NCBI GenBank assembly: GCA_958415525.1
Contig: CATYZE010000041.1
Location: 1-13,362, forward strand
Source: an uncultured Collinsella sp.
GTDB taxonomy: Bacteria > Actinomycetota > Coriobacteriia > Coriobacteriales > Coriobacteriaceae
Length of the DNA stretch: 13,362 bases
Direction of reading: 5' to 3'
In this document: in pieces, positions 6,002 to 13,224 of the stretch
How the letters are laid out: each line of letters starts with the position of its first letter
Position numbering within the stretch: position 1 is the first letter of the stretch
Program-made: the position numbers and the translations under genes
The notes under the pieces: model-generated
Database searches by the model: none
Told to the model about the DNA's origin: nothing
The model's input: the letters and a program-made list of their open reading frames with translations, nothing else

Positions 6002-6736
6002 ATGTCCGAAGGCTGGAACATCTTGGTGGTCGATGATGAGCCACCAATTAGGGCTGAGCTACGCTATCTGTTGGAAAAGGATACGCGTGTGGGTCAGATT
6101 GCCGAGGCGGGCAATGTCACCGAAGCCGTGGAGTCAATTCTGTCGAACAAGCCCGACGTGCTGTTTTTAGACATTACCATGCCCGGTCGCTCGGGAATTG
6201 AGCTTGCCGAGACGCTGCAGAACCTAAAGACGCCGCCGGTCGTGGTGTTTGTGACGGCATTTGCCGAGTATGCGGCCGATGCCTACAACCTCGACGCTGT
6301 CGATTACGTCGTCAAACCGGTCGAGGATGCCCGCTTGTCAAAGGCGCTCGACAAGATTGAGACTGCCCTGGGTGCTCGCCGTGTCGTCCATGCTCCGCGC
6401 CAGCCCTTGCGTCTGACGGTGGACCGCGGGGGTAAAAAGGTGTTCATCCCCGTCTCGGACGTCTGCTACTTTGAGGCGCGCGCCGACTTTTGCAACGCCG
6501 TCTGCGCCGAGGGAGCGTACCTGATCAATGAGTCGATTTCCTCGCTCGAGCGTCGCTTGGGCTCCGAGGGCTTTATCCGCGTCCATCGCAGCTATTTGGT
6601 CAATTTGGAGGACGTGCATAACGTTGAAGTCGGCTCCACGGGCCTGATGGAGTTGAGGCTCGATCGCGTGGACTCGACGGTGCCGGTGTCCCGTCGTCGC
6701 GCCGCCGAGGTCAAGTCGCACTTGGGGCTTGCATAA
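6002..6736 (+). CDS. LytTR-family response regulator 1
   Basis: This 244-residue cytoplasmic DNA-binding protein is the likely partner of kinase 1. The receiver domain (about 5-120) has the acidic pair DDE (11-13), phospho-acceptor Asp57 in LFLDITMPG, Thr86 in FVTAF and Lys105 in VVKPVED. A linker leads to the LytTR domain (about 138-241), with the family motifs VCYFEAR (154-160), FIRVHRSYLVN (191-201) and VPVSRRRAAEVK (228-239). LytTR proteins bind direct repeats through beta-strand loops rather than a helix-turn-helix. GGGGGAG lies about six bases before the ATG. No terminator is visible after the stop. It is clearly similar to regulator 2 at 11907-12623. Confidence 0.94.
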   Translation: MSEGWNILVVDDEPPIRAELRYLLEKDTRVGQIAEAGNVTEAVESILSNKPDVLFLDITMPGRSGIELAETLQNLKTPPVVVFVTAFAEYAADAYNLDAVDYVVKPVEDARLSKALDKIETALGARRVVHAPRQPLRLTVDRGGKKVFIPVSDVCYFEARADFCNAVCAEGAYLINESISSLERRLGSEGFIRVHRSYLVNLEDVHNVEVGSTGLMELRLDRVDSTVPVSRRRAAEVKSHLGLA

Positions 6737-6768
6737 GAGCCCGCGTGTCATCGTTTGGCACCGTAGGT

Positions 6769-6797
6769 TTGGCATGGCTGTGGGGTGGGCATAATGG
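6769..6797 (+). promoter_or_regulatory. Putative promoter of the phospholipase C-like gene
   Basis: TTGGCA (6769-6774) matches TTGACA at five of six positions. CATAAT (6790-6795) matches TATAAT at five of six, but with a short 15-base spacer; shifting the box to TAATGG gives 17. The context GGGCATAATGG resembles the -10 regions before the two later genes. It lies about 35 bases before the start codon. Confidence 0.4.
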
Positions 6798-6827
6798 ATT
6801 GCATCGAATGAAATCGAAAGGATTATC

Positions 6828-7772
6828 ATGCCTGCGCTTATCACCCATCATTTGTTTGGCGAGGAAAGCATTGACCGTCTTCCGCAGGGCGTCATCACGT
6901 CCGACGAGGAGCGCATCGCCTTTATCCTGGGCAACCAGGGTCCCGACCCGTTTTTCTTCCACATGCTCACGCCGCGCATTTCCGACTGTACGTCGCTTGC
7001 TCAGGTCATGCACCGCTCGCGCATGTCGCGCCAGTTCTCGTGTCTGCGCGATGGCGTGTCGCACCTGCAGCCGCGCGATGCCAATCTGGGTCGCGCGTTT
7101 GCACTGGGTCTGCTGTCGCACTATGTGCTCGATCGCAATGCCCATCCCTTTGTCTACGAGCAGCAGTTTGGCATTGTCGAGTCCGATCCCGAGCTCGAGG
7201 CTTCGGGCAGCCAAGTTCATGCCGTGCTCGAAAGCGACTTGGACGTGCTGATGCTGCAGCTCAAGCGCGATGGGGCAACGGTCGAGGATTATCCGCCGGC
7301 GGGCGAGATCGTCACTACCGACCGCATCAATCGCGTTGCCGGCGTGCTGATGAGCTACGTCGCCGGGCGCGTGTACGGTATCGACATCCCGGCGGGGGAG
7401 TACGCCGGCGCCGTAGCCGACATGCAGCTGCTCTACCGCACTATCGAGCCGGCCGGTTCGGCCAAGACGCGCGCGATTGCCCTGCTCGAGGGCTTGGTGC
7501 ACGATTATTCGCTGCTCGACGGCCTTGCGCACCGCGTGACGACCGAGCTGCCCGAGCGTACCGGCAACCTGGGCCACTTGGCATGGAAGAACCCCTTTAC
7601 CGATGAAGTCTCGACCGAGAGCTTCCCCGAGGTCTTTGACCGCGCGCTGGTCGATTACGAGTGCACGGTCGCCCGCTTTATCGAGACCGGCGATATGGAA
7701 GCCGTGACCAACCACGTCAATTACAGCGGTCGCGTGCTCGGCGCCGACGAAGAGTTCGACCGCGAGGAGTAG
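6828..7772 (+). CDS. Zinc-dependent phospholipase C-like family protein
   Basis: This 314-residue protein matches the zinc-dependent phospholipase C domain family, often annotated as hypothetical in gut bacteria. Metal-binding candidates appear in the expected order: His7/His8 near the N-terminus (ALITHHLFGEE), Asp40 in GNQGPDPFFF, the helix ALGLLSHYVLDRNAHPF (92-108) with His98, Asp102 and His106, and HAVLESDLD (131-139) with His131 and Glu135. No signal peptide or membrane helix is seen, so unlike secreted clostridial toxins it is probably cytoplasmic, and its true substrate is unknown. AAAGGA lies seven bases before the ATG. It has its own likely promoter and is followed about 100 bases later by the UMF1 carrier gene. 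A call as toxin or virulence factor is not supported. Confidence 0.85.
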   Translation: MPALITHHLFGEESIDRLPQGVITSDEERIAFILGNQGPDPFFFHMLTPRISDCTSLAQVMHRSRMSRQFSCLRDGVSHLQPRDANLGRAFALGLLSHYVLDRNAHPFVYEQQFGIVESDPELEASGSQVHAVLESDLDVLMLQLKRDGATVEDYPPAGEIVTTDRINRVAGVLMSYVAGRVYGIDIPAGEYAGAVADMQLLYRTIEPAGSAKTRAIALLEGLVHDYSLLDGLAHRVTTELPERTGNLGHLAWKNPFTDEVSTESFPEVFDRALVDYECTVARFIETGDMEAVTNHVNYSGRVLGADEEFDREE

Positions 7773-7826
7773 GGCTCGTGCGTGCCCCTTTGCCGAATCC
7801 TTACCGGCGCCTCTGGACAATTGGGG

Positions 7827-7832
7827 TACGAT
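7827..7832 (+). promoter_or_regulatory. Possible -10 box of the UMF1 carrier gene
   Basis: TACGAT in the context GGGGTACGATGAAC lies 41-46 bases before the ATG at 7874. It fits the TAnnnT pattern common in high-GC actinobacteria and resembles the boxes at 6790 and 9227. No good -35 box is present at 16-18 bases upstream. Confidence 0.35.
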
Positions 7833-7873
7833 GAACTAACTGCATATCGGGCGAATACGAAGGGGCCCTGTCC

Positions 7874-9124
7874 ATGAAATACACCAAGCTCGAGCGTAAC
7901 TGGGTTATGTACGATGTGGGCAACTCGGCCCTCGTGCTGCTCAATACCTCGGTGGTGCCCATCTACTTTAACGCCATCAATACCGGTGCTTCCTCGGCAG
8001 ACCTGGTGGTCGCTTGGGGCAACGCGCAGACGATTGCCTCGCTGGTCATTGCCATGCTCATGCCCATTCTGGGCGCGCTTGCCGATTACGCCGGCAACAA
8101 GATCAAGTTTTTCCTGGGCTTCTTCCTCACGGGCCTGGTTCTTTGCCTGGCGCAGGCCATCCCCATGTCTGCCATGGCGTTTTTGACCGTCTACGTGCTG
8201 TGCACTATCGGCCTCAACTCGTCCATGACGTTCTACGACGCCATGCTGCCCGACATCACCACCGATGAGCGCATGGATGCCGTGTCCAGCTCGGGCTATG
8301 CCTGGGGCTACATCGGCTCGACCGTGCCCTTCATCGTCTGCCTGGCACTCATCATGGGTGGCCCTGCCCTTGGTGTTCCCACCATGTTGGCAACGCGCCT
8401 GTCGTTTATCATCACTGGCGCCTGGTGGCTCATCTTTACCCTGCCGCTCATTCGCACCTATAAGCAAAAGTACGGTCGCGAGCGCGGTCCCGAGGACACT
8501 CTCGGCCACATTGTGGGCGGCGTGTTCTCCGAGGTCGGACACACCATGCGTGAGATTGCCCGCAACAAGACCGTGTTGGTCTACATGATCGCGTTCTTCT
8601 TCTACATCGACGGTGTCCATACGGTCATTTCCATGGCCACCAGCTACGGCTCGGCTTTGGGTATCGATTCGACCCAGCTGGTGCTGGCGCTGCTCGTCAC
8701 GCAGTTTGTAGCCTTCCCGTCCGCCATTATCTACGGCAAGCTCGCCGGTCGCGTGGGTACGCTCAACATGATCATGGTGGCCGTCGCCGCCTATATGGGC
8801 ATTGTGCTCTTCGCCGCGTTCTTCCTTAAGACCGCCTTCGAGTTCTGGGCGCTTGCCATTCTTGTCGGCCTGTTCCAGGGCGGCGTGCAGGCGCTGAGCC
8901 GCAGCTATTTTGGCCGCATCATCCCCAAGGAAAAGTCAAACGAGTACTATGGCTTCTTCGATATCTTTGGCCGTTACGCAAGCGTTATGGGCACCTTCCT
9001 GGTGTCGGTTGTCACCTCGCTGACCGGCAACCCGTCGCTGGGTGTCCTTTCTATTGGCGTTCTGCTGGTTGTTGGCTTTGTGCTGCTGGTCCGTCTGTCC
9101 CGCATGGCTCAGGCGGCGGCGTAA
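7874..9124 (+). CDS. UMF1/Atg22-family MFS transporter
   Basis: This 416-residue inner-membrane carrier has about twelve predicted helices. UMF1-family signatures are plain: RNWVMYDVGNSA (8-19) at the N-terminus, FYDAMLPDITTDERMDAVSS (120-139), GYAWGYIGS (141-149), and in the second half GLFQGGVQALSRSYFGRIIP (332-351) followed by KSNEYYGFFDIFGR (354-367). The family is related to fungal vacuolar Atg22, which releases amino acids; bacterial substrates are mostly unknown. The length is normal. GAAGGGG lies eight bases before the ATG. It appears to be a single-gene unit, with a -10-like box upstream and a weak hairpin plus U-run just after the stop. Confidence 0.9.
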   Translation: MKYTKLERNWVMYDVGNSALVLLNTSVVPIYFNAINTGASSADLVVAWGNAQTIASLVIAMLMPILGALADYAGNKIKFFLGFFLTGLVLCLAQAIPMSAMAFLTVYVLCTIGLNSSMTFYDAMLPDITTDERMDAVSSSGYAWGYIGSTVPFIVCLALIMGGPALGVPTMLATRLSFIITGAWWLIFTLPLIRTYKQKYGRERGPEDTLGHIVGGVFSEVGHTMREIARNKTVLVYMIAFFFYIDGVHTVISMATSYGSALGIDSTQLVLALLVTQFVAFPSAIIYGKLAGRVGTLNMIMVAVAAYMGIVLFAAFFLKTAFEFWALAILVGLFQGGVQALSRSYFGRIIPKEKSNEYYGFFDIFGRYASVMGTFLVSVVTSLTGNPSLGVLSIGVLLVVGFVLLVRLSRMAQAAA

Positions 9125-9137
9125 GGCAACCGGGCTC

Positions 9138-9172
9138 AGTACAGCAATTGTGCCTATCTGCAGTACTCTTTT
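9138..9172 (+). terminator. Weak candidate terminator of the carrier gene
   Basis: AGTACAGCA (9138-9146) pairs with TGCAGTACT (9159-9167) except for one A-A mismatch, around a 12-base loop, and CTTTT follows. The stem is AT-richer than the other terminators here. It could instead be an operator, since CAGTAC also repeats directly at 9137 and 9161. Confidence 0.4.
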
Positions 9173-9226
9173 GGAAGTAGCCGCATAAATCATTCTGACT
9201 TCCGAGCAATGTTTAGCCCAAGTGGG

Positions 9227-9232
9227 TATGAT
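9227..9232 (+). promoter_or_regulatory. Possible -10 box of the glycosyltransferase operon
   Basis: TATGAT matches TATAAT at five of six positions, in the context GTGGGTATGATGGAA, which is close to the boxes before the two preceding genes. No clear -35 box is found. Transcription from here would start around 9239 and run straight into the terminator hairpin at 9249. Confidence 0.4.
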
Positions 9233-9248
9233 GGAATCAGCTAGGTCG

Positions 9249-9284
9249 CGGGGCGTCGCCTGTGTTTGGCGGCGCCCCGTTTTT
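9249..9284 (+). terminator. Strong terminator in the leader of the glycosyltransferase gene
   Basis: CGGGGCGTCGCC (9249-9260) pairs with GGCGGCGCCCCG (9268-9279), with one G-U pair and a seven-base loop, followed by TTTTT (9280-9284). Only 22 bases separate the U-run from the ATG at 9307, leaving no room for a promoter after it. It may simply end the upstream transcript, or be an attenuator downstream of the -10-like box at 9227. Confidence 0.85.
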
Positions 9285-9306
9285 GTGTTGCAAGGAGGGT
9301 AAAGGT

Positions 9307-10494
9307 ATGAACGCCACGGTTGTGATTCCAACATATTGGGCTGGCGATGATACCCAAGCAAACGCTCCCGGCACCTACGATCACTCAACGTCGCTCAATG
9401 CCGCCAACCCGGAACTCGATCGCTGCCTGACTTCGCTCGAACAGGTGCGCGACATTCCGCGCATCATCCTCTTGGTGGTCTGTCCGGTTTCTGCCACGCC
9501 CGACGTATCCCATCGCGTGCACGAAATCGTTAATGCGCATCCCACACTTAAGGTCACCGTCGTTACCAATACTCAGGCTTCGCGTGTTGCCGACCGCGTG
9601 GCACAGATTGCGCCCAAAGGCTCGGGCGAGTGCGTGAGCCTGCGCGGCTACGGCGCCATCCGCAACATGGGTCTTGCCTGCGCGGCGGTGCTGGGGCACG
9701 ACGCGGTTGTGTTTTTGGATGACGACGAGACCGTCATCGATGCCGACTTTATGAAGCGTGCGACCTATGCACTGGGCCAGCAGACGCGTCAGGGCCTGCC
9801 GATTTTGGTCAAGAGCGGATACTTTTACGATCGCGACGGGTCGCCGCTGGCTCCCACGGACAAAGTGGGCATTTGCCATCGCTGGTGGACCAAGCGTATC
9901 GAGTTCAATCGCTGGATGAAAAAGGCGCTCTCGGGCACCCGCATCTCGCGCTCCAATTACGTGTGCGGCGGCCTGATGGCCCTGCACGCCCGCGCCTTTA
10001 CGCGTGTGGCCTTCGACCCGTTTATCACCCGCGGCGAGGATCTGGACTACCTGTTTAACATGCGCATGTTCGGCTATGACGTGTGGTTCGATAACGAGTG
10101 GACCGTGCGCCACCTGCCGCCCGAGTCCGAGAAGCGTTCGCCGCGCTTTATGCAGGACGTGTACCGTTGGTACTACGAGCGGGCCAAGCTGACGTTCGCT
10201 GCGCACCAAAAGGAGCTCATTCCGGTTACGGCCGCATCGCTCATGCCCTATCCGGGTCCGTGGATCTCGCGCGAGCTCGACGACCGCGTGCGCAAGACCG
10301 CCATGGTTCGCAGCATGTTTACCCGCGAGCACGAGGGGTATCTGCGCATCTGGCGTCATGGTATTGACGAGGCCAGGACCTATGCTCGCCAAAACGCCGC
10401 AAGCTACCTGCGTTTTCAGAGTTTCTGGCCCAAGATCATGGACGAACTTTGGCGCGACGCACAACTGATTAGCATCCTGGAGGGGGCTGAATGA
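9307..10494 (+). CDS. Family 2 (GT-A fold) glycosyltransferase
   Basis: This 395-residue cytoplasmic or membrane-associated enzyme should transfer a sugar from a nucleotide-sugar donor. It opens with the GT2 strand ATVVIPTYWAG (3-13). The metal/donor site is VVFLDDDETV (134-143), giving DxD with Asp138 and Asp140. The acceptor-side motif is ITRGEDLDY (240-248), followed by WTVRHLPPES (265-274), where His269 may be the third metal ligand. No membrane helix is evident. The C-terminal 100 residues are helical and charged, and I cannot assign them to a family. The ATG at 9307 was chosen over upstream in-frame codons because AAGGAGG is 8-14 bases upstream and homology starts there. Its stop overlaps the start of kinase 2 (ATGA), so the two are translationally coupled. 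The sugar and acceptor are unknown. Confidence 0.85.
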   Translation: MNATVVIPTYWAGDDTQANAPGTYDHSTSLNAANPELDRCLTSLEQVRDIPRIILLVVCPVSATPDVSHRVHEIVNAHPTLKVTVVTNTQASRVADRVAQIAPKGSGECVSLRGYGAIRNMGLACAAVLGHDAVVFLDDDETVIDADFMKRATYALGQQTRQGLPILVKSGYFYDRDGSPLAPTDKVGICHRWWTKRIEFNRWMKKALSGTRISRSNYVCGGLMALHARAFTRVAFDPFITRGEDLDYLFNMRMFGYDVWFDNEWTVRHLPPESEKRSPRFMQDVYRWYYERAKLTFAAHQKELIPVTAASLMPYPGPWISRELDDRVRKTAMVRSMFTREHEGYLRIWRHGIDEARTYARQNAASYLRFQSFWPKIMDELWRDAQLISILEGAE

Positions 10495-11834
10495 TCGACC
10501 GCCGCGCCCAGCGCGATAATTCAATTTCAATCTTTCGCATCATCGCCGTCGTCTGCGCCGTTTGCGTGTTGGCGTACTTTATCTTTGCCTTGGCGACCGG
10601 CATCGAGCCGATTGCCACGGTGGTCGCCTGTGCGCTGCTGTGCATCTTCCTGTGTATCTTTATCTTTTTGACGCTCAATCCCGATTCGGTGCGTTCCCAG
10701 TACACCGAGGAGACGCTCTCGGTCGCCTCGGCCATGCTCGAGGACATTAAGGGCGGTCTGACGCAGGAATCAGCGCGCCTGGTGTGCCGGCGCATTCTGC
10801 CAGAGACGCGTGCCATGACCGTTGCCATCACCGACGAGAGCAACGTGCTGGCCTGCGCGGGCGAGTTCGAGGAAAAGCTGCTGCCCGATTCGCCCATCCA
10901 CACGCTTGCCACGCGCTACGTCATTGAGCACGGCATCGTGCAGTCGTTCAACCGCGTGGTGGACGTGGTGGGTTCGGACGGTTCGCACAACCATGTCCCC
11001 GCCGGTATCATCGCGCCCATCAAGGTGGGCGACCGCACCGTCGGCACGCTCAAGTTCTACTACAAGACCCCGCGTGCCGTCGACCGTACCCAGTATGCGC
11101 TCGCCTCGGGTTTTGCCGAGATCCTGTCCACGCAGCTCGCCATCCACGAGCTCGAGGTGCAAAAGGAGCTCACGGCCCGTGCCGAGGTTCGTGCCCTGCA
11201 AGCGCAGATCAATCCGCACTTTCTGTTCAACACGCTCAACACCATCGCGTCGTTTACGCGCACCGATCCGCTGCGCGCCCGCGAGCTGCTGCGTGAGTTC
11301 TCGTCGTTCTACCGTGCCACGCTCGACAACTCGGGTTCCCTGATTCCGGTTTCGCGTGAGGTCGCCCAGACCAAGCGCTACCTTACCTTTGAGAAGGCGC
11401 GCTTTGGCGAGGACCGCGTACTGGCGACCTTCGATGTCTCCGAGGATGTCGAGGACACGTTGGTCCCGGCCTTTGTAATCCAGCCCATCGTCGAGAACGC
11501 CGTGCGGCATGGCATGGGCGATGACGGTGCCCTGCGGATCGACGTGACCGTCCATCAAGACGGCGACGACGCAATCCTGATTGCCGTAGCCGACAACGGT
11601 GTGGGCATGGACGAGGGCACCGCCGCCAGGCTGTTTGATGAGCGCTCCGCCCGCCCCGATGCCAGTTCCCCGCAAGGCGGCGGCGCCGGTGTGGCCATGC
11701 ACAATATTTCTGAGCGCATCCATCGCTTTTATGGACCGCACTCCTATACGCGCGTCGAATCGGCGCCGGGCAAGGGCACCAAAGTGCTCCTGCACCTTGA
11801 TTTGTCAGAGAGCATCTTTGACATTCAAGAGTAA
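10491..11834 (+). CDS. LytS-type sensor histidine kinase 2 (two-helix membrane form)
   Basis: This 447-residue membrane kinase is paralogous to kinase 1. Two helices (about 14-36 and 41-61) form a hairpin, followed by a GAF-like region (about 75-215) ending in ALASGFAEILSTQLA. The coiled stretch HELEVQKELTARAEVRALQ leads to QINPHFLFNT with phospho-acceptor His243. The ATPase domain has PAFVIQPIVENAVRHG (N-box Asn336), ADNGVGMD (367-374) and GGGAGVAMHN (396-405). The linker and His_kinase regions are the most alike between the two kinases, whereas the sensor parts diverge, suggesting different signals. GGAGG in the tail of the glycosyltransferase gene lies about seven bases before the ATG, and the two genes overlap by four bases. 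The regulator gene follows after 72 bases. Confidence 0.93.
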   Translation: MIDRRAQRDNSISIFRIIAVVCAVCVLAYFIFALATGIEPIATVVACALLCIFLCIFIFLTLNPDSVRSQYTEETLSVASAMLEDIKGGLTQESARLVCRRILPETRAMTVAITDESNVLACAGEFEEKLLPDSPIHTLATRYVIEHGIVQSFNRVVDVVGSDGSHNHVPAGIIAPIKVGDRTVGTLKFYYKTPRAVDRTQYALASGFAEILSTQLAIHELEVQKELTARAEVRALQAQINPHFLFNTLNTIASFTRTDPLRARELLREFSSFYRATLDNSGSLIPVSREVAQTKRYLTFEKARFGEDRVLATFDVSEDVEDTLVPAFVIQPIVENAVRHGMGDDGALRIDVTVHQDGDDAILIAVADNGVGMDEGTAARLFDERSARPDASSPQGGGAGVAMHNISERIHRFYGPHSYTRVESAPGKGTKVLLHLDLSESIFDIQE

Positions 11835-11843
11835 AATAAAAAG

Positions 11844-11881
11844 CTATGGGCTCAACGCCAAGCGGCGGATGCCCAGCGTAG
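11844..11881 (+). other. Hairpin between kinase 2 and regulator 2
   Basis: CTA-TGGGC (11844-11851) pairs with GCCCA-TAG (11871-11875 and 11879-11881), leaving a three-base bulge. Inside, CGCC (11856-11859) pairs with GGCG (11864-11867) around AAGC. No U-run follows. It may tune the ratio of kinase to regulator or protect a processed message end. Confidence 0.4.
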
Positions 11882-11906
11882 TTTGTTGACGAAAGGTTTA
11901 ATCCCT

Positions 11907-12623
11907 ATGCTGCGTGCGATGATTGTGGATGATGAGGCCCCGGCCCGTTCGGAACTTCGCTTCTTGCTCGAGCAGACGGGCAAGATCGGCACGATCACTG
12001 AGGCGTCGAGCGTCCGCTCCGCCATTGAGATGTTGATGGAAAGCCGCGTCGATGTCGTATTTCTCGATATCTCGATGCCCGGTGCTTCTGGTCTGCAGCT
12101 TGCCGAGGCACTGCATAAGCTTAAGAATCCGCCGGCGATTGTGTTTGTGACCGCGTATAGCGATCATGCCGTCGAGGCGTTCGACGTAGATGCCGTCGAT
12201 TACCTAATGAAGCCGGTTGAGGAGGCACGCCTGGATCGCGCGATCGAGAAGGTCATGCAGCGCGCCAAGCCCGTCACGGACAGCAAGGCCACCATCGAGC
12301 GCATTCCGGTGGAAAAGGGCGGCCGTAAGGTCCTCATTCCCGTGGATGACATTCGCTTCATCATGGCCAAGGACGATTACTCCTGTATCTATACCGTCGA
12401 TGATCGTTTTCTTTCGACGACTTCGCTGGCGCAGTTCGAGGCCAAGCTTTGCGACTTTGGCTTCTTTCGCGTTCATCGCCGCTATATCGTCAACTTGGCG
12501 TGCGTCACGGACGTGGAGACCGTGCCCTCGGGCGCTATCCAACTGGGCATCACGGGCGTCGACGAACGCGTGCCGGTCTCGCGCCGCCGCGTTGTGCCGC
12601 TCAAGAAGGCCCTGAGCCTCTAG
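11907..12623 (+). CDS. LytTR-family response regulator 2
   Basis: This 238-residue DNA-binding regulator is the likely partner of kinase 2. The receiver domain (about 2-118) has DDE (8-10), phospho-acceptor Asp54 in VFLDISMPG, Thr82 in FVTAY and Lys102 in LMKPVEE. The LytTR domain (about 130-236) shows IRFIMAKDDY (149-158), FFRVHRRYIVN (186-196) and VPVSRRRVVPLKKAL (222-236). The frame is open upstream to TTG 11883, but ATG 11907 fits the usual receiver start (MLRAMIVDDE). GAAAGG lies ten bases upstream, a rather wide spacing. A long terminator follows at once. Compared with regulator 1 the receiver and the C-terminal motif are highly similar, while the middle of LytTR, which contributes to DNA recognition, differs. 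Confidence 0.94.
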   Translation: MLRAMIVDDEAPARSELRFLLEQTGKIGTITEASSVRSAIEMLMESRVDVVFLDISMPGASGLQLAEALHKLKNPPAIVFVTAYSDHAVEAFDVDAVDYLMKPVEEARLDRAIEKVMQRAKPVTDSKATIERIPVEKGGRKVLIPVDDIRFIMAKDDYSCIYTVDDRFLSTTSLAQFEAKLCDFGFFRVHRRYIVNLACVTDVETVPSGAIQLGITGVDERVPVSRRRVVPLKKALSL

Positions 12624-12630
12624 CACACTG

Positions 12631-12678
12631 GCCCCGCAGCCCTGTAGACCAATTGTCTGCGGAGCCGTGGGGCTTTTT
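12631..12678 (+). terminator. Terminator of the glycosyltransferase/kinase 2/regulator 2 operon
   Basis: A 19-base arm (12631-12649) pairs with 12655-12673 around CAATT, with three G-U pairs and two mismatches, and is followed by TTTTT (12674-12678). It starts eight bases after the regulator stop codon. It is again close to the next start codon, 37 bases before the ATG at 12715. Confidence 0.85.
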
Positions 12679-12714
12679 GTATATACGTCGAATCGGTTTT
12701 GCAGAAGGGATCTC

Positions 12715-13182
12715 ATGAACAGTGCAGGCGCCAAGCGCATCGACATCATCTCGGACACCCATGGCTATCTTTCGCCCGCGCTTCTGGACGAGCTCAAGGG
12801 CGCAGATCTGATCATCCACGCCGGAGACCTCACGTCAGAGATGGATTACGAGCATCTGTGCACCATCGCTCCCGTGCGAGCGGTCCTAGGCAACAACGAC
12901 TACTACCGCGACTACGGCCCGGATGTAGACCGTCTGGCCCTCTTTACCTACGAAGGCCTCAAATTCGCCGTAGCTCACTACCGTGAAGACCTGCCCGTGG
13001 GATCCGTAGACGTAGCCATCAACGGTCACACCCACGTAACCAAAGAAGCCCAAGTGGGCCGCTGCCTGGTCCTCAACCCGGGTAGTGCCAGCTACCCCAG
13101 AGGCAGCCGAGGCCCCACTATGGCCAGAATGCTCGTAAAGGACGGCAAGATTTTGAGCACCAAGTTTATTGACTTGGAGTAA
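12715..13182 (+). CDS. YfcE/MJ0936-type metallophosphoesterase
   Basis: This 155-residue cytoplasmic phosphodiesterase belongs to the small calcineurin-like group containing E. coli YfcE. All metal motifs are present: IISDTHG (11-17; Asp14, His16), HAGDLT (35-40; Asp38), VLGNND (57-62; Asn60), VAHYR (86-90; His88) and INGHTHV (102-108; His105, His107). NPGSASYPRG (121-130) is also typical. It is a little shorter than most relatives (about 160-185), mainly in the C-terminal part. Members hydrolyse artificial phosphodiesters, and the natural substrate is mostly unknown. AAGGGA lies five bases before the chosen ATG. TATATA (12680-12685), right after the terminator, may serve as a -10 box. The gene stands alone between two terminators. 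Confidence 0.92.
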   Translation: MNSAGAKRIDIISDTHGYLSPALLDELKGADLIIHAGDLTSEMDYEHLCTIAPVRAVLGNNDYYRDYGPDVDRLALFTYEGLKFAVAHYREDLPVGSVDVAINGHTHVTKEAQVGRCLVLNPGSASYPRGSRGPTMARMLVKDGKILSTKFIDLE

Positions 13183-13189
13183 CCGCAAC

Positions 13190-13224
13190 AAAAACGGGGG
13201 ATGCAGATCGCATCTCCCGTTTTT
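13190..13224. terminator. Symmetric, probably bidirectional terminator
   Basis: A 15-base-pair stem (13190-13204 with 13210-13224, one G-U pair, five-base loop) has AAAAA at its left end and TTTTT at its right end, so both strands give a hairpin followed by a U-run. It ends the phosphodiesterase transcript and could also stop a minus-strand gene entering from beyond the window. Confidence 0.85.

Noticed and set aside
6828..7772. Alpha-toxin-like secreted virulence phospholipase
   Set aside because: There is no signal peptide and no C-terminal membrane-binding domain; only the zinc-binding domain family is supported.
7772..7790. Possible terminator after the phospholipase C-like gene (GGGC/GCCC then TTT)
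   Set aside because: The stem is only four base pairs with an eight-base loop, too weak to call.
6711..7820. 369-codon minus-strand open frame opposite the phospholipase C-like gene
   Set aside because: The plus strand carries a recognisable family with its own ribosome site, whereas the minus frame has no recognisable motif.
9385..10530. 381-codon minus-strand open frame opposite the glycosyltransferase
   Set aside because: It is antisense to a protein with clear GT-A motifs and crosses the GT/kinase overlap, so it is best explained as a shadow.
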